Part shown: positions 1 to 9,910 of the stretch, piece after piece
Layout: the number at the start of each line of letters is the position of its first letter
How positions within the stretch are numbered: position 1 is the stretch's first letter
Origin: Paraflavitalea devenefica
GTDB lineage: Bacteria; Bacteroidota; Bacteroidia; Chitinophagales; Chitinophagaceae
Direction: 5' to 3'
NCBI RefSeq assembly: GCF_011759375.1
Contig: NZ_JAARML010000002.1
Span: 620,001-684,000 of the forward strand
DNA length: 64,000 nucleotides
Notes under the pieces: model-generated
What the model saw: the letters and a program-made list of their open reading frames with translations, nothing else
Told to the model about the DNA's origin: nothing
The model's database searches: none
Program-made: the position numbers and the translations under genes

Positions 1-2719
1 GAACATCTCTTTTTTTACATGCATACATGAGCACCGGACTTGTTATCTTGTCCGCGTGTAGCACAGATGTGTGATCCACCCATGCATGCTTGTTTTGCCA
101 AAGATTTCCTAATCCCCCGGCTCCATACGCAGAAACCTCAGCCCACTCCAAGTGACTTTCTTCTATTCCTCCTGTTGTCAATGACAAAGCAATCCTCATT
201 ATATTAGTCGTCCCCGACCCAATTGACATGGCAGCAAAAGAACGGGAATGGGTGAGCAGGTAATAACCGAAACGTCCTGAATTACTATGCCCCACGGCTC
301 CTATATGTTTGCCATCCACATAGGGCAGTTGGCTCAGGTGCCGGGCTGCCCCGTCTATCGTATTCACGGTGCTGGGTCCCCATTTACCTTTGGTGAAATA
401 AATATCCGGTGTAAATACCAGGTATTCATGGCTTACCATCCAGGCAGGATTGCTAAAAAGATCGGGAGCATCTATATATCCAGGCCTGGGGTATTGGTAG
501 AGCCGGTCAGACAGGGCTCCATAAAAGGATATGATCACCGGGTATTTTTGGGCCGGGTCAAAATTTTCCGGTTTATACAATACGCCCTGGCTTATCGTGC
601 CATCCAATTGTTTAAAGGAAACCAATGTTGTCGTAAGCCAATTGTATCTTTTATGAGGTTGCAAATCCGTTAAAGCTTTATAGGTTTTAAAGTCGCTGGT
701 CGCAAAATAATTGGGCGCTTCGGTGGCTGTCTGCTTTTTTACGATCCAGGTATTGTTACCGGCGGCTTTTAGCGGAGGCATGCCAGCATCCAAACCATTT
801 AGCCCCGACATAACTGCCATAAAACAAGGTCCCATATAGAGTAATGCCGGGTCACCTGCAGAACCCAATGACTTCCGGTAAAATCCATTGTATTTGTTCT
901 GCCTGTTAAACGCCCTCAGCAATAGCGTGTCTTTACCAGATAAAACGGGTTGATTAGTAGGAAGACCCCGGTCGTGACCCATCAAACTGAATAAGGTCTG
1001 ATGGGAACGGCCATAACCATTGGTGATGTTCACTGGTGGCTTTTTGCCCGACAGGTCCAGTTGCCAGATATCATAATTGTCATATACCAACACGCCCCGA
1101 TCTCCCTCCAGCCAAGCTGCCACTCCAATTGGTTGTTCTTCCGTTGGCTGCTGCCTGGGACGCAGGTAAGGATCTTCAGCGCCTAACCGGCAGGGGGGCA
1201 CTCCGGAGGAGATATTTACCAGTTTTCCTGTAAATAGTTCATAGCTATAATAATTGCACTGCCGTTCTGCATCATAATAAACCAAATATTTACCCCCGGG
1301 GGAAAACCAAAAAGCATAGTCTTGCCCCCTTGCCCTTGTTGGTAATAAATTACGGGAACCGTCTTTCAGTGACAGCAGCCAGTTACTATCCTTCCGGTAA
1401 TCCTTTTCCCAAAAACGATCCCCATTGAATGCTTTTCCAGATTTTTTTATTATAGCAAAATCACTACTGAGCAGATTCAGTTTTTCCTGTTCGTTTTCTA
1501 TGAATGTTACCAGGCCGCTTTCAGGACTAAGGATTGCCTGATAGATTGGAAGCTTTTTCAGCAGGTAAGGCTGTGTGGATTGAAGAAAGGTATCCTTATA
1601 GCTCCATACATCTACCTGTACTGCATCAGGATCCGGCTGGCGGGTATCCATCTGCGGTTTTAGAGAGAATACGATATAACGGTCGTTATTTGTAAATAAG
1701 GAAGCCTCCTGGATCATTAAGCCGGTAGCTATCCCGCCCGTTTGATTATTCACTTTCAGCACAGCTTTGTTCATACCGGTTTTATAATACCAGATGCAAT
1801 TACCGGCAAGGCCATCCTGAACCGTAAACACTACCTGCTTGCCGCTGCCATCGATACTATAACTGCTTAAAAGGGTAGTGCTATCTGCTGTTGACCAGAT
1901 TGTATTGGCGACCTCTTCCGGAAGGCTTACATATTGCAAAGCGGTGCGGGTTCCACTGGTTGTTTTTTCCATCGTTTTTAATACCAATACTTTTCCATCC
2001 GCGTCAAAGGAATAACTTTCTACTGATTGAAAATGACGCTCCTTTGCTGTGGCCAGGTCATGGATCACCAACTCCTTTGCTGCATTATTAAGCTGGCAGA
2101 CCAGCCATTTTCCGGTTTCATCAAACCCATAGCCGGCAATCCCGGTAAAGCGTTTCTCCTTTCCGGTGAACAGGTTTTGCAACACCAGGCCGGACCCGGA
2201 ATTCTTTAATTGATATGCCAGCCACTCATTTTTCCCATTGCCTGGTAGTTGATAAGAAGCCACGTCCTTTACACGAAGGAGGTGGTCCTTGCCTGCCTGT
2301 AAAAAACATAGGTCCTGCTTATCCTGGAATATATATTGTTTGCTGTCACCGGAAAAAAAACCCGGGCTGGCGCCCGCAAATGACTGTCGCCAGGAATTAG
2401 CCGTGGACTGCACCACTATCGAATCGATCAGTCCCAATGCACGGCCATGCTGAATGCCATACGCAAAATATTTGCCGTCACGGCTGATAGCCAGATTTCC
2501 ATCAGGCCCCACGTTGATCCAGTTGTCCATGGCATCGAAATCCAAAAGGGGTTTATCACGTTTTGATGGCCGGGGATGAGTATGGCTCCAGACATATTTA
2601 TCCAGGTCCCAACGTTCACTTTTGGCTGGTGCGGCGGTTTGTCTGATCATGGTGGTATTCTGCGCCAATGTGCTCATCGCAAAACCAATCAGAACAGCAA
2701 ATAAAAAAAAACGTTTCAT
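1..2719 (-). CDS. S9-family (prolyl oligopeptidase-type) peptidase, partial
   Basis: This is an open frame of about 906 codons from an ATG at 2719 to the left edge, so the C-terminus is missing. It starts with a signal peptide (MKRFFLFAVLIGFAMSTLAQ). Next come several hundred residues of WD/propeller-like repeats (for example YSFDADGKVLVL), and then an alpha/beta-hydrolase domain with a POP-like segment (KPENFDPAQKYPVIISFYG). The nucleophile elbow near residue 810 reads GHSNSG, where the family usually has GHSxGG. The catalytic Asp and His would lie beyond the edge. It is the last visible gene of the ECF/FecR/SusCD series and probably degrades imported or periplasmic peptides (inference). The residues at the very edge (VLMYACKKRDV) fit the segment before the catalytic Asp only loosely. 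Confidence 0.85.
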   Translation of the reverse strand, partial: MKRFFLFAVLIGFAMSTLAQNTTMIRQTAAPAKSERWDLDKYVWSHTHPRPSKRDKPLLDFDAMDNWINVGPDGNLAISRDGKYFAYGIQHGRALGLIDSIVVQSTANSWRQSFAGASPGFFSGDSKQYIFQDKQDLCFLQAGKDHLLRVKDVASYQLPGNGKNEWLAYQLKNSGSGLVLQNLFTGKEKRFTGIAGYGFDETGKWLVCQLNNAAKELVIHDLATAKERHFQSVESYSFDADGKVLVLKTMEKTTSGTRTALQYVSLPEEVANTIWSTADSTTLLSSYSIDGSGKQVVFTVQDGLAGNCIWYYKTGMNKAVLKVNNQTGGIATGLMIQEASLFTNNDRYIVFSLKPQMDTRQPDPDAVQVDVWSYKDTFLQSTQPYLLKKLPIYQAILSPESGLVTFIENEQEKLNLLSSDFAIIKKSGKAFNGDRFWEKDYRKDSNWLLSLKDGSRNLLPTRARGQDYAFWFSPGGKYLVYYDAERQCNYYSYELFTGKLVNISSGVPPCRLGAEDPYLRPRQQPTEEQPIGVAAWLEGDRGVLVYDNYDIWQLDLSGKKPPVNITNGYGRSHQTLFSLMGHDRGLPTNQPVLSGKDTLLLRAFNRQNKYNGFYRKSLGSAGDPALLYMGPCFMAVMSGLNGLDAGMPPLKAAGNNTWIVKKQTATEAPNYFATSDFKTYKALTDLQPHKRYNWLTTTLVSFKQLDGTISQGVLYKPENFDPAQKYPVIISFYGALSDRLYQYPRPGYIDAPDLFSNPAWMVSHEYLVFTPDIYFTKGKWGPSTVNTIDGAARHLSQLPYVDGKHIGAVGHSNSGRFGYYLLTHSRSFAAMSIGSGTTNIMRIALSLTTGGIEESHLEWAEVSAYGAGGLGNLWQNKHAWVDHTSVLHADKITSPVLMYACKKRDV

Positions 2720-2856
2720 AATTGATAAATGTATTACACAAGAATAAATAGATGATTATCAACAGGAGTTCTCAATTTTCTATGAAAACTAGCCTATTTT
2801 GAAAAAGTTGAGAAAGCGGAAATCGACCCTGGCGTGGATAATGGCCAGGAAGCTCT

Positions 2857-4230
2857 TCATTTATATCCCCATACAGCTCCGTAGGTCGGTTCTCCTTTCT
2901 TCATCTTCTCTATTACTTTCCGATATTCTTCCTTTTTAGATTCACTTTTTGCTGCATTCATTGCCTTTTCTTCCCATTGAATGGCTTCCTGTTTTTTTCC
3001 TGCTTTATGCAATAAGTTGGCATAAGTATCTAATAAGGCTGTCTGATCGGGTTTGTTAATTACGATTTTCTTCATCCATTTTATATAACCATTAATTACC
3101 TTTTTGTCGGTAGAAAACATAAAAGCTGTAAATGCAGTATTATTGATCCTGAAAGGATTTTCAGTTTCAATGGAGCAATATTTATTTAAATGAAGCAGCG
3201 CATATTTTGTAAAATTGGGATAATTCATGTGTCGGTTATACCATTCTGCCTTTGCCGCCAGAACATTTCTTTTCGCATAAGCAATAGTATATTTTTCCCG
3301 AATCATTTTTTTCAGTTTTATCCAATCGGCCTCGTTGGAATGAGTCTGTTGTTGGTGCTTGCCAGAAATATCGGTAAGATATCCACCAGTCACCGCGATT
3401 CCTGAGCCAGCTGCCTGTTCCTCAAAAAAAGGTGTAACGATCTCATCCATAATAGTATTATCTATCACCTTACGGGCATAGCCTTTCTCGTTCATTACCT
3501 TATCAATCTTATTCCCATCTTTGTAAAAAAAAGCGAATAATCTTGTTTTACTTCCAAGAGAATAGGAAGTCCAAAACTGAATATTTTCCTTAGTATAGCG
3601 TTGTTCAGGTGGTAAGCTGCATACATAATCTACATAGGTTTTTATCAGTTGCCTTTGCAATGCGGTATCATTCAATTGTATTGCAATGTTTATCATAAGT
3701 GGCAGGCTGTCATATTGGGTTTCTCCTTGTTTATACGCCTCCACCAGCTTGTAGTATTCCTCATAGGGGTCTTTATACACTTTACCCGGCATGGTGGCGG
3801 TTTGAGCAAGGGCTACAAAATCTTTTATCCCTTTATATCCATTGTCTTTATGCACGATAACTCCCTGGGGTGATAAAAAGATATAGGTAGGATAGGCTTC
3901 TACATGGTATTGTCTGCTGATGCCTGCAGCATCATCGTACCAGCGTTGTACATCTTCATTGTCTTTTTGTGTTTTATCAAACTGAACTTTTACTGAAATA
4001 AAATGCTGGTTAAAAAAAATACCCACCGAATCATCGGAATAAACCTGGTTGTCCATCATTTTACAGGGCCCACACCAAGTAGTATAACAGTCTAAGAAAA
4101 TGTATTTATTTTCCTTTTTGGCTTTTTCTTTTACTTGTGGCCATGATAGCCCTTCGGTCCATTGGATGCCTTTTTCCTGAGCTCGTGCCAGAAAGGGAAT
4201 TATGATAAGTAAGCAAAGTAATCGATTCAT
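2857..4230 (-). CDS. Secreted thioredoxin-fold protein
   Basis: This is a 457-residue exported protein with a signal peptide (MNRLLCLLIIIPFLARAQ). A thioredoxin domain follows at about residues 20-140, with the active site WCGPCK at residues 52-57 and a cis-proline segment (EAYPTYIFL). The remaining 300 residues are helical and rich in Lys and Tyr, and I do not recognise a catalytic family there. It lies 111 bases after susD and 137 bases before the S9 peptidase on the same strand. Thioredoxin-fold proteins are often found with SusCD and peptidase genes in Bacteroidota, where they are thought to handle disulfides in the periplasm. The substrate here is unknown. Confidence 0.85.
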   Translation of the reverse strand: MNRLLCLLIIIPFLARAQEKGIQWTEGLSWPQVKEKAKKENKYIFLDCYTTWCGPCKMMDNQVYSDDSVGIFFNQHFISVKVQFDKTQKDNEDVQRWYDDAAGISRQYHVEAYPTYIFLSPQGVIVHKDNGYKGIKDFVALAQTATMPGKVYKDPYEEYYKLVEAYKQGETQYDSLPLMINIAIQLNDTALQRQLIKTYVDYVCSLPPEQRYTKENIQFWTSYSLGSKTRLFAFFYKDGNKIDKVMNEKGYARKVIDNTIMDEIVTPFFEEQAAGSGIAVTGGYLTDISGKHQQQTHSNEADWIKLKKMIREKYTIAYAKRNVLAAKAEWYNRHMNYPNFTKYALLHLNKYCSIETENPFRINNTAFTAFMFSTDKKVINGYIKWMKKIVINKPDQTALLDTYANLLHKAGKKQEAIQWEEKAMNAAKSESKKEEYRKVIEKMKKGEPTYGAVWGYK

Positions 4231-4341
4231 TTTTTTGGGATTTTCTTGTTAAATATTAAGTGTATAAATTTTTTTTGCAATAATTTCCACTCCTGTTTTT
4301 CAGACAGGCTTTAACATTCTTTTATTAACAAGTTATTTGTT

Positions 4342-5871
4342 TTAGTATCCAGTATTCTGTGCCAGATTAGGTGAACTTTGTAAATCAGATAATGGTATTG
4401 GATACAATTGCTGATGCGATTTCCAGGGAGCGCCGCTTGCCTTTTGCGGCGTTACCACATTCATTACCTTATCTACATTGCGGGTTCTTTTCAGATCAAG
4501 CCAACGATGGCCCCACTCGCTAAATAATTCCACTTGGCGTTCATGAAGAATTGCTGCAAGTAATGATGTCTTATCGTTCGCCGCCGTATTAGGAAGGCCA
4601 GCTCTTACGCGGATGGCATTCAAGTCGCTTTGCGCCCCGACAATATTATTTTGTTGCGTTCTCGCCTCTGCCCTTATTAAAAATTGCTCACCCAATCTCA
4701 GCATCATAAAATATTCCGTCATATCAGCAGCGGATGTTATTCCGGGCGATGTATTTATTTTGTATTTATAAGCATACGCAACTGTATCATATGTGGTGGG
4801 TGTAATGTTAAAAATAGTAGTATCCACCCAATTTCCATGAACAGCCCGCTGGTCTCCCGATTCAAAACTACTCAGTAGGTTGTTACTTAAGTAAACTGGA
4901 TTATCTACTGTCCCAAGGCTGGGACCCGTAGGCGGGATAATCAAAGTTTGAGCTTCTACCGTATTAAAGTCTATATCGGTGGGCTGCAATTGCCAGATGG
5001 CTTCCTGGCTGTTTTTCAAAAAGACATCGTTTAAAGCCGGTAAGGTGTAAAGCGCCGTATTATTGATAACAGTTGATGCCTGCGTTTCTGCTTTGGCATA
5101 ATCTTCTGTAAACAAATAAACTCTTGCCAGTAAGGCTGCAGCGGCCCATCTAATGGGCCGCACCCTTTCCGTGGTAGAGCTGAGTAATGTTTGATTTAAA
5201 TAATCAGCACTTAATAATTCTTGTGCATCTTTCAGATCGGCAATGATCTGCAGGTAAACCTGTTCTTTGGGCAATCGGGCCAGCATGGAATTATTTTGAG
5301 GATCTGTGGTTACAGCAAGTGGCACATCACCATACAGGTTCACGAGGTAATAATAAAAAAAGGCTCGCATAAATTTGGCTTCACCCAATAATTGCTGCTT
5401 CACGGCTGATGTCAGGCTCTTGGACGCACTTAATCCTTTTATGGCTGCATTGGATTTGAACACATAATGATACAAAGGTGCCCAATGATTGTAGCCGGAA
5501 CCGGGGGGAATGTTCACCTGCAATGCATTTTGATAATATGCAAGGTAAACTTGATCCGTCACTCCGCTGTACAGGGTTAATTCATCTGAAGACATACCCG
5601 TATGTAAAGCAATACTGCCGTTTCCCTGAATAGGATTGGTGATAGTTTTTTCATTCATGGAACTATACAATGCCGTAAGTACAGATATAGCTGTAGCATC
5701 GCTTGAATAAACATTATTTTCTGCAATAGAATTGGTAGGTGCAGGTACGTCTACTAATTTTTTGCACGACGAAATACTGAATGCGATACCGATACCTATA
5801 GGAGCGAAAAGGCGGGACTTTGTCCGCATGCTGAGTATTATCTTTTTTAGATATATTATCGTTGTGTTCAT
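4342..5871 (-). CDS. SusD/RagB-type nutrient-binding outer-membrane lipoprotein
   Basis: The product is up to 509 residues. A lipobox-like segment (FSISSCKK, Cys36) would anchor it in the outer membrane. An internal ATG at 5829 gives a tidier lipoprotein signal (MRTKSRLFAPIGIG) and may be the real start. Family marks include an N-terminal helical TPR region (YHYVFKSNAAIKGL, GEAKFMRAFFYYYLVNLYGDVPL) and the C-terminal SusD signature (LRLGEQFLIRAEARTQQ, ILHERQVELFSEWGHRWLDLKRT). SusD proteins form the lid over the paired SusC barrel. It lies 114 bases after susC, in the same operon. The ligand cannot be read from sequence; the neighbouring peptidase suggests peptides rather than glycans (inference). 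Confidence 0.92.
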   Translation of the reverse strand: MNTTIIYLKKIILSMRTKSRLFAPIGIGIAFSISSCKKLVDVPAPTNSIAENNVYSSDATAISVLTALYSSMNEKTITNPIQGNGSIALHTGMSSDELTLYSGVTDQVYLAYYQNALQVNIPPGSGYNHWAPLYHYVFKSNAAIKGLSASKSLTSAVKQQLLGEAKFMRAFFYYYLVNLYGDVPLAVTTDPQNNSMLARLPKEQVYLQIIADLKDAQELLSADYLNQTLLSSTTERVRPIRWAAAALLARVYLFTEDYAKAETQASTVINNTALYTLPALNDVFLKNSQEAIWQLQPTDIDFNTVEAQTLIIPPTGPSLGTVDNPVYLSNNLLSSFESGDQRAVHGNWVDTTIFNITPTTYDTVAYAYKYKINTSPGITSAADMTEYFMMLRLGEQFLIRAEARTQQNNIVGAQSDLNAIRVRAGLPNTAANDKTSLLAAILHERQVELFSEWGHRWLDLKRTRNVDKVMNVVTPQKASGAPWKSHQQLYPIPLSDLQSSPNLAQNTGY

Positions 5872-5985
5872 TTTTTAAAATTTAAACAGATAAGATCCAT
5901 TTTTACTTATCCGATCTTTTTTGTTAATGACATTCACTAGTCATTCTGCTTGCCCGATGTATGTTGTGGGTATCCTGTTCAAAGA

Positions 5986-8900
5986 TCATAATTCCATTTG
6001 GACACCCACGGTCCATAACTGCAATGGCGGCAAAGTTCTGCTACTTCTGGTTTCTGGATCCAGTCCGGAATATTTCGTGATGGTCATTAGGTTCTGTCCA
6101 CTAAAATATAAGCGGACATTTTGTAGATGCGCTTTTTGCAGCCACACTGATGGTAATTGCCATGAAAGGGAAAGGTTTTTCAACCGTATATAGGATGCTT
6201 CATAGCTATATCCTGCATCACTGGAGAGAGGCCACATCGGCACCCCGAAGTTTATAACAGTGTAACGGCCAATAGTTGCGTTGTCTCCAGGCTTTTGCCA
6301 ATGGTTTAATATCGTTACAGGGTGATTACCGGCAAACCTGGAAAAAAAGCCAGGATTATTTAATCCATTGAAATAATAAAAGTCTTTTAACGCTATTTGC
6401 CGTACGAACTGGAAGAGAAAGTTTAATTGAAATCCTTTATGGCTGATACTGTTTTGAAAGCCACCATAGTATTTTGTGAGCGGCGTGATTAAAGCGGTTC
6501 TGTCTGCAGCGAAGTCGGGATTGGATGTTGGTTTATCATTTTTATCCAGCACCAGGTATTTACCGGTAGCCGGGTCAACACCTGCATAGCGAAATACCTT
6601 AGTTACACCGAGCGGCTGACCAACAATAACGTTATAATCTCCGGAAGCATAACTTGTCAATTCAATATTCGGAAAATTCACTAATTTATTCCTGGGAATC
6701 GTAAGATTGACACTGCTGCTCCAATAAAAATTTCTTCCTTTTACATTGATTGTATTGAGCACAAACTCCCAACTGGTATTCTGAATAGTGGCCGGTAAGT
6801 TTTTGGTAACGCTGGTAAAACCAGAAGTGGACGGTAATGTATAAGCTATTAACTGGTTGGAAGAGCGGTTACGGGCATAAGTTGCATTAATTATGATACG
6901 GTCATTTATAAGACCAAGGTCTACTCCGCCCTGCAATTTCCGGGTTTCTTCCCACTTCAGGTGAGGATTGGGAATATTGCCAACCGTCAGACCTGTAGTA
7001 TTTGTGTAAGGGATAGCAGTATTACTAATATAATACAGACTGAGATAGCTGTAATCAGCAATTTGGTCATTGCCAGTAGCTCCATAACTGGCTCGTAGCT
7101 TACCAAAGCTAAGAAAAGAGAAATTACGTTTTATAAATTTCTCATTACTGAATACCCATCCAGCACCCAAGCTCCAGAAATTGTGAAACCTATTTTCATC
7201 TCCAAATTTACTGCTACCATCTCGGCGGGCGGTAAAGTTGATAAGATATTTGTCATTCCAATTATAATTCAACCGTCCAAACAGCGCATTGTATTTGGAC
7301 ATCGTGAATAATGTTGAACCATTGTATATAGTTATTGAAGTGGCTGCCGAGGGCGATTTCATTAACAGATCGCTACTGAATCCCGAGGCGTTGAAAGACA
7401 ATAGGTCAGCAGCATTGTGGCTAATGGTGGCACCCAAAAACCCCTCTATCTTTCCTTTTCCTACTCTGCCTGTATATCGAAGTTGAGGCTCTACAATCCA
7501 GGTACGCATATCTCTGTTTGCGAAATCTGAACTTCGCCGGGCAAAGGGCCTATCTTCCGGGCGATATGCTTCCAGGAAATTGGGCGAATACAAGTTGGAT
7601 TGCTGATTGCTGTATCCAAAATAACTGCGGATCTCCAGGCCTGGTAGAATGTTGTAGCTGAGGCTTGCATTGCTTATTAAGTTTTTAGTAGTATTATTAA
7701 ACTTGGTGTTTAAGTATGCGAGGGGATTGTTCCAGGTAGAATTGCCAGCTGCATTCGGCGCCCAATTCAGTGTTCCATTGGTATTATAGAGAGGTGGTGC
7801 ATTCGGCGCTAAAACAAGTTGGTTTGTTAAGTCTACATTCACCAGATGATTTTGATCATAAGTATAGCTACCGGACAAAGTAAAACGAAATTTTTGATTG
7901 GGAGAGGCCCCGTTAAAACTAAAGTGGAGCCCGCCGCTTTTATTATCGAAATTGCCGGGGAATACAGTAGTTTGCCGGTTATAAGTCCCACTTATCAGGT
8001 ATTGAAGCGCAGTTGTTCCTCCGGAAATGCCTGCACTGATATTGGTATATTGTGCCGTACCACCGATCAGTGTTTTTTGCCAATCTGTATAACGGGTGGT
8101 GTCCCAAAATTTCAGATCATAATACCTCGGATTAGTGTTAGATTGTGAATTAAGGTTGATCCCATCATTTCTTAATGCTTCATAACGCATGTCCAGGTAC
8201 TGACGGGTATTCATCATGTCTAACTTACGGGTCACTTTTCCCCAGCCCTGTTGCAAGTTGATGTTTAATTTGGTACGTCCCGCTTTTCCTTTTTTGGTAG
8301 TAATCAGGATGGCGCCATTGGCTGCCCGGCTGCCATAAATGGCGGTAGCATCCGCATCTTTTAGCACGTCAATGGATTCAATATCGGCCGGATTGACATA
8401 ATTCAATGGATTGCCTCCTTGCACAATGCCTTCCAATCCTGTACTTATAAATTGTGATGGGAAAGGTACCCCATCAATAACAATCAGAGGGTCCAGACCG
8501 CTTTCGATACTGTTGCGGCCTTGTATGCGTACAGTTACCCCTCCACCTGGCATCCCTGATAATTGCGTTACCTCCAGGCCCGGCACTCGACCCTGCAAGG
8601 CCAGCAGGGGATTCGTCACAGGTTGTTTTTCAATATCCCTCGCTTTCACCGTAGTGACATTGCCTACATTAAAACGCTGCGAGGTCTTTCCATAGGCAAT
8701 TATCTGCACCTCATCCAGCTTGCCCGTTTTGCCTTTTACTTTCAGGTCCAGGTTACGACGGCCGTTCACTAACGCTTCGGTAGATTGAATATTCACGGCT
8801 GTCAAAACTAATACCGCATCATGGGGTACCTTACTCAGCGTAAACTCCCCATCACCGTTAGTGGAGGTGCCCATCTTAGTTCCTTTCACTTGCACGCTGA

Positions 8901-9378
8901 CTCCAGCGACAGGATCGTTCTCCTCGTTGGTCACGAGGCCACGGACGTCTATCAATGCGAAAGGAGACATATCACCATTTCCGTTAGCACCACCACTTGT
9001 GCCGGATTTTTTCTCACTCACAGCAATGGTCTTCCCATTGATGGTATACTCCAACGGCTGATCTTTGAAGCAAAGGTCCAGTACACGAATGAGTGGCTCA
9101 TTCTTTACGTGAATGGTCACGGGTCTTGCTTTCGCCAGGATCTCCGTGGCGCCGAAGTAGACGTAACCGGTTTGTTTTTTGATAATAGCAAAGACCCTGA
9201 CCAGCGACTCATCCTTTACATCCATGGTGAGTTGCTGACTATGGCCTGTAAAGGCATTGGCCTGTACCAGCCCTGCTACCAGCAGTACAATCGTGAGCTT
9301 CATAACGCGCAATATTGAGGCGTACGTTGCTACGGCTCCCGCCGTAACAAATGTTTTGTTGCCCGCAAAATCTACCAT
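5986..9378 (-). CDS. SusC/RagA-type TonB-dependent transporter with STN domain
   Basis: The product has 1130 residues. After a cationic leader and signal segment (MKLTIVLLVAGLVQANAF, from residue 26) comes an STN domain (about 50-115, LVRVFAIIKKQTGYVYFG). Next are a carboxypeptidase-regulatory-like domain (about 143-225), a TonB-box/plug region (DEVQIIAYGKTSQR, LLALQGRVPGLEV, DPLIVIDGVPF, GSRAANGAILITTKKG) and a long beta-barrel ending LWTVGVQMEL. The STN domain signals substrate occupancy to a FecR anti-sigma factor, which matches the upstream rpoE-fecR pair. The long pre-signal leader is common in this family, so I kept the ATG at 9378; ATG 9303 is the alternative. SusD follows directly. 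Confidence 0.95.
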   Translation of the reverse strand: MVDFAGNKTFVTAGAVATYASILRVMKLTIVLLVAGLVQANAFTGHSQQLTMDVKDESLVRVFAIIKKQTGYVYFGATEILAKARPVTIHVKNEPLIRVLDLCFKDQPLEYTINGKTIAVSEKKSGTSGGANGNGDMSPFALIDVRGLVTNEENDPVAGVSVQVKGTKMGTSTNGDGEFTLSKVPHDAVLVLTAVNIQSTEALVNGRRNLDLKVKGKTGKLDEVQIIAYGKTSQRFNVGNVTTVKARDIEKQPVTNPLLALQGRVPGLEVTQLSGMPGGGVTVRIQGRNSIESGLDPLIVIDGVPFPSQFISTGLEGIVQGGNPLNYVNPADIESIDVLKDADATAIYGSRAANGAILITTKKGKAGRTKLNINLQQGWGKVTRKLDMMNTRQYLDMRYEALRNDGINLNSQSNTNPRYYDLKFWDTTRYTDWQKTLIGGTAQYTNISAGISGGTTALQYLISGTYNRQTTVFPGNFDNKSGGLHFSFNGASPNQKFRFTLSGSYTYDQNHLVNVDLTNQLVLAPNAPPLYNTNGTLNWAPNAAGNSTWNNPLAYLNTKFNNTTKNLISNASLSYNILPGLEIRSYFGYSNQQSNLYSPNFLEAYRPEDRPFARRSSDFANRDMRTWIVEPQLRYTGRVGKGKIEGFLGATISHNAADLLSFNASGFSSDLLMKSPSAATSITIYNGSTLFTMSKYNALFGRLNYNWNDKYLINFTARRDGSSKFGDENRFHNFWSLGAGWVFSNEKFIKRNFSFLSFGKLRASYGATGNDQIADYSYLSLYYISNTAIPYTNTTGLTVGNIPNPHLKWEETRKLQGGVDLGLINDRIIINATYARNRSSNQLIAYTLPSTSGFTSVTKNLPATIQNTSWEFVLNTINVKGRNFYWSSSVNLTIPRNKLVNFPNIELTSYASGDYNVIVGQPLGVTKVFRYAGVDPATGKYLVLDKNDKPTSNPDFAADRTALITPLTKYYGGFQNSISHKGFQLNFLFQFVRQIALKDFYYFNGLNNPGFFSRFAGNHPVTILNHWQKPGDNATIGRYTVINFGVPMWPLSSDAGYSYEASYIRLKNLSLSWQLPSVWLQKAHLQNVRLYFSGQNLMTITKYSGLDPETRSSRTLPPLQLWTVGVQMEL

Positions 9379-9708
9379 AATTTTGTGGAGTTAGTTGGTT
9401 AATAAAGCAATTTGTTAACTGAAGCCACTCCGGAAGTAGAAGTTCCTGGGTGGTTTTTTTTATAGGCTAAGGCGCCTTGGACGTAACAAATTCATTAGGG
9501 CATTTATTAACACAGGAGGGTTTGTTATTGTGGGTTTCGATGGGATGAAAGGAGGAGTAAAGCAGCAGACTGGTCATAAGTTCATTGGATTTTTTAAATT
9601 AGCTAATGGGTTCCTGGTAAGCACAAACGGGAAGTTGAAATGGGTTAGTAGCTATATTGTTTTGTATAGTGTCAAGCATCAGCGTCATGCTGAAGTGTCA
9701 AGCTGAAG

Positions 9709-9724
9709 TCCCGCAGAGCGGGAC
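9709..9724. repeat. Palindromic TCCCGCAGAGCGGGAC repeat
   Basis: This 16-base near-palindrome (stem TCCCGC/GCGGGA) also occurs at 12872-12887. The flanks at 9670-9708 contain imperfect iterations of the type GTCAAGC/GCTGAAG. It belongs to the intergenic palindrome families described in the findings. Confidence 0.6.
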
Positions 9725-9833
9725 ACAGCAAGACAAGAGCGTTGCAATCAAACGGGCCTATCGCCCGACATCAATGGACAGGTAATGGTATGTAGAATGG
9801 TTGGTTGCTTGTTCGTTTTGCTACTAATCGTTT

Positions 9834-9868
9834 TAAAAAGATACGGTGGGGGTAGACACCCCCCGTAT
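9834..9868 (-). terminator. Rho-independent terminator after fecR
   Basis: Read on the minus strand, a stem ATACGG(G)GGGT / ACCCC..CCGTAT closes over a four-base loop and is followed by TCTTTTT. It lies about 45 bases beyond the fecR stop codon, which fits termination of the rpoE-fecR transcript. Confidence 0.7.
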
Positions 9869-9910
9869 TGCTCTCCTTGTATTCTCTACCAGAAAATGGT
9901 AAACTATTTA

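Larger units (their letters stand above)
9379..9910. other. 532-base gene-free stretch between susC and fecR
   Basis: No convincing gene is present. Next to fecR lies its terminator hairpin (9834-9868). In the middle is a patch of short inverted repeats (9665-9745), including TCCCGCAGAGCGGGAC. The 100 bases before susC should hold its promoter, but I could not find a consensus TAnnTTTG box on the minus strand. The length and the terminator suggest susC is transcribed separately from rpoE-fecR. Confidence 0.6.

Noticed and set aside
287..2400. Several plus-strand open frames at the left edge
   Set aside because: They are antisense to a continuous 906-codon peptidase frame with clear S9 features.
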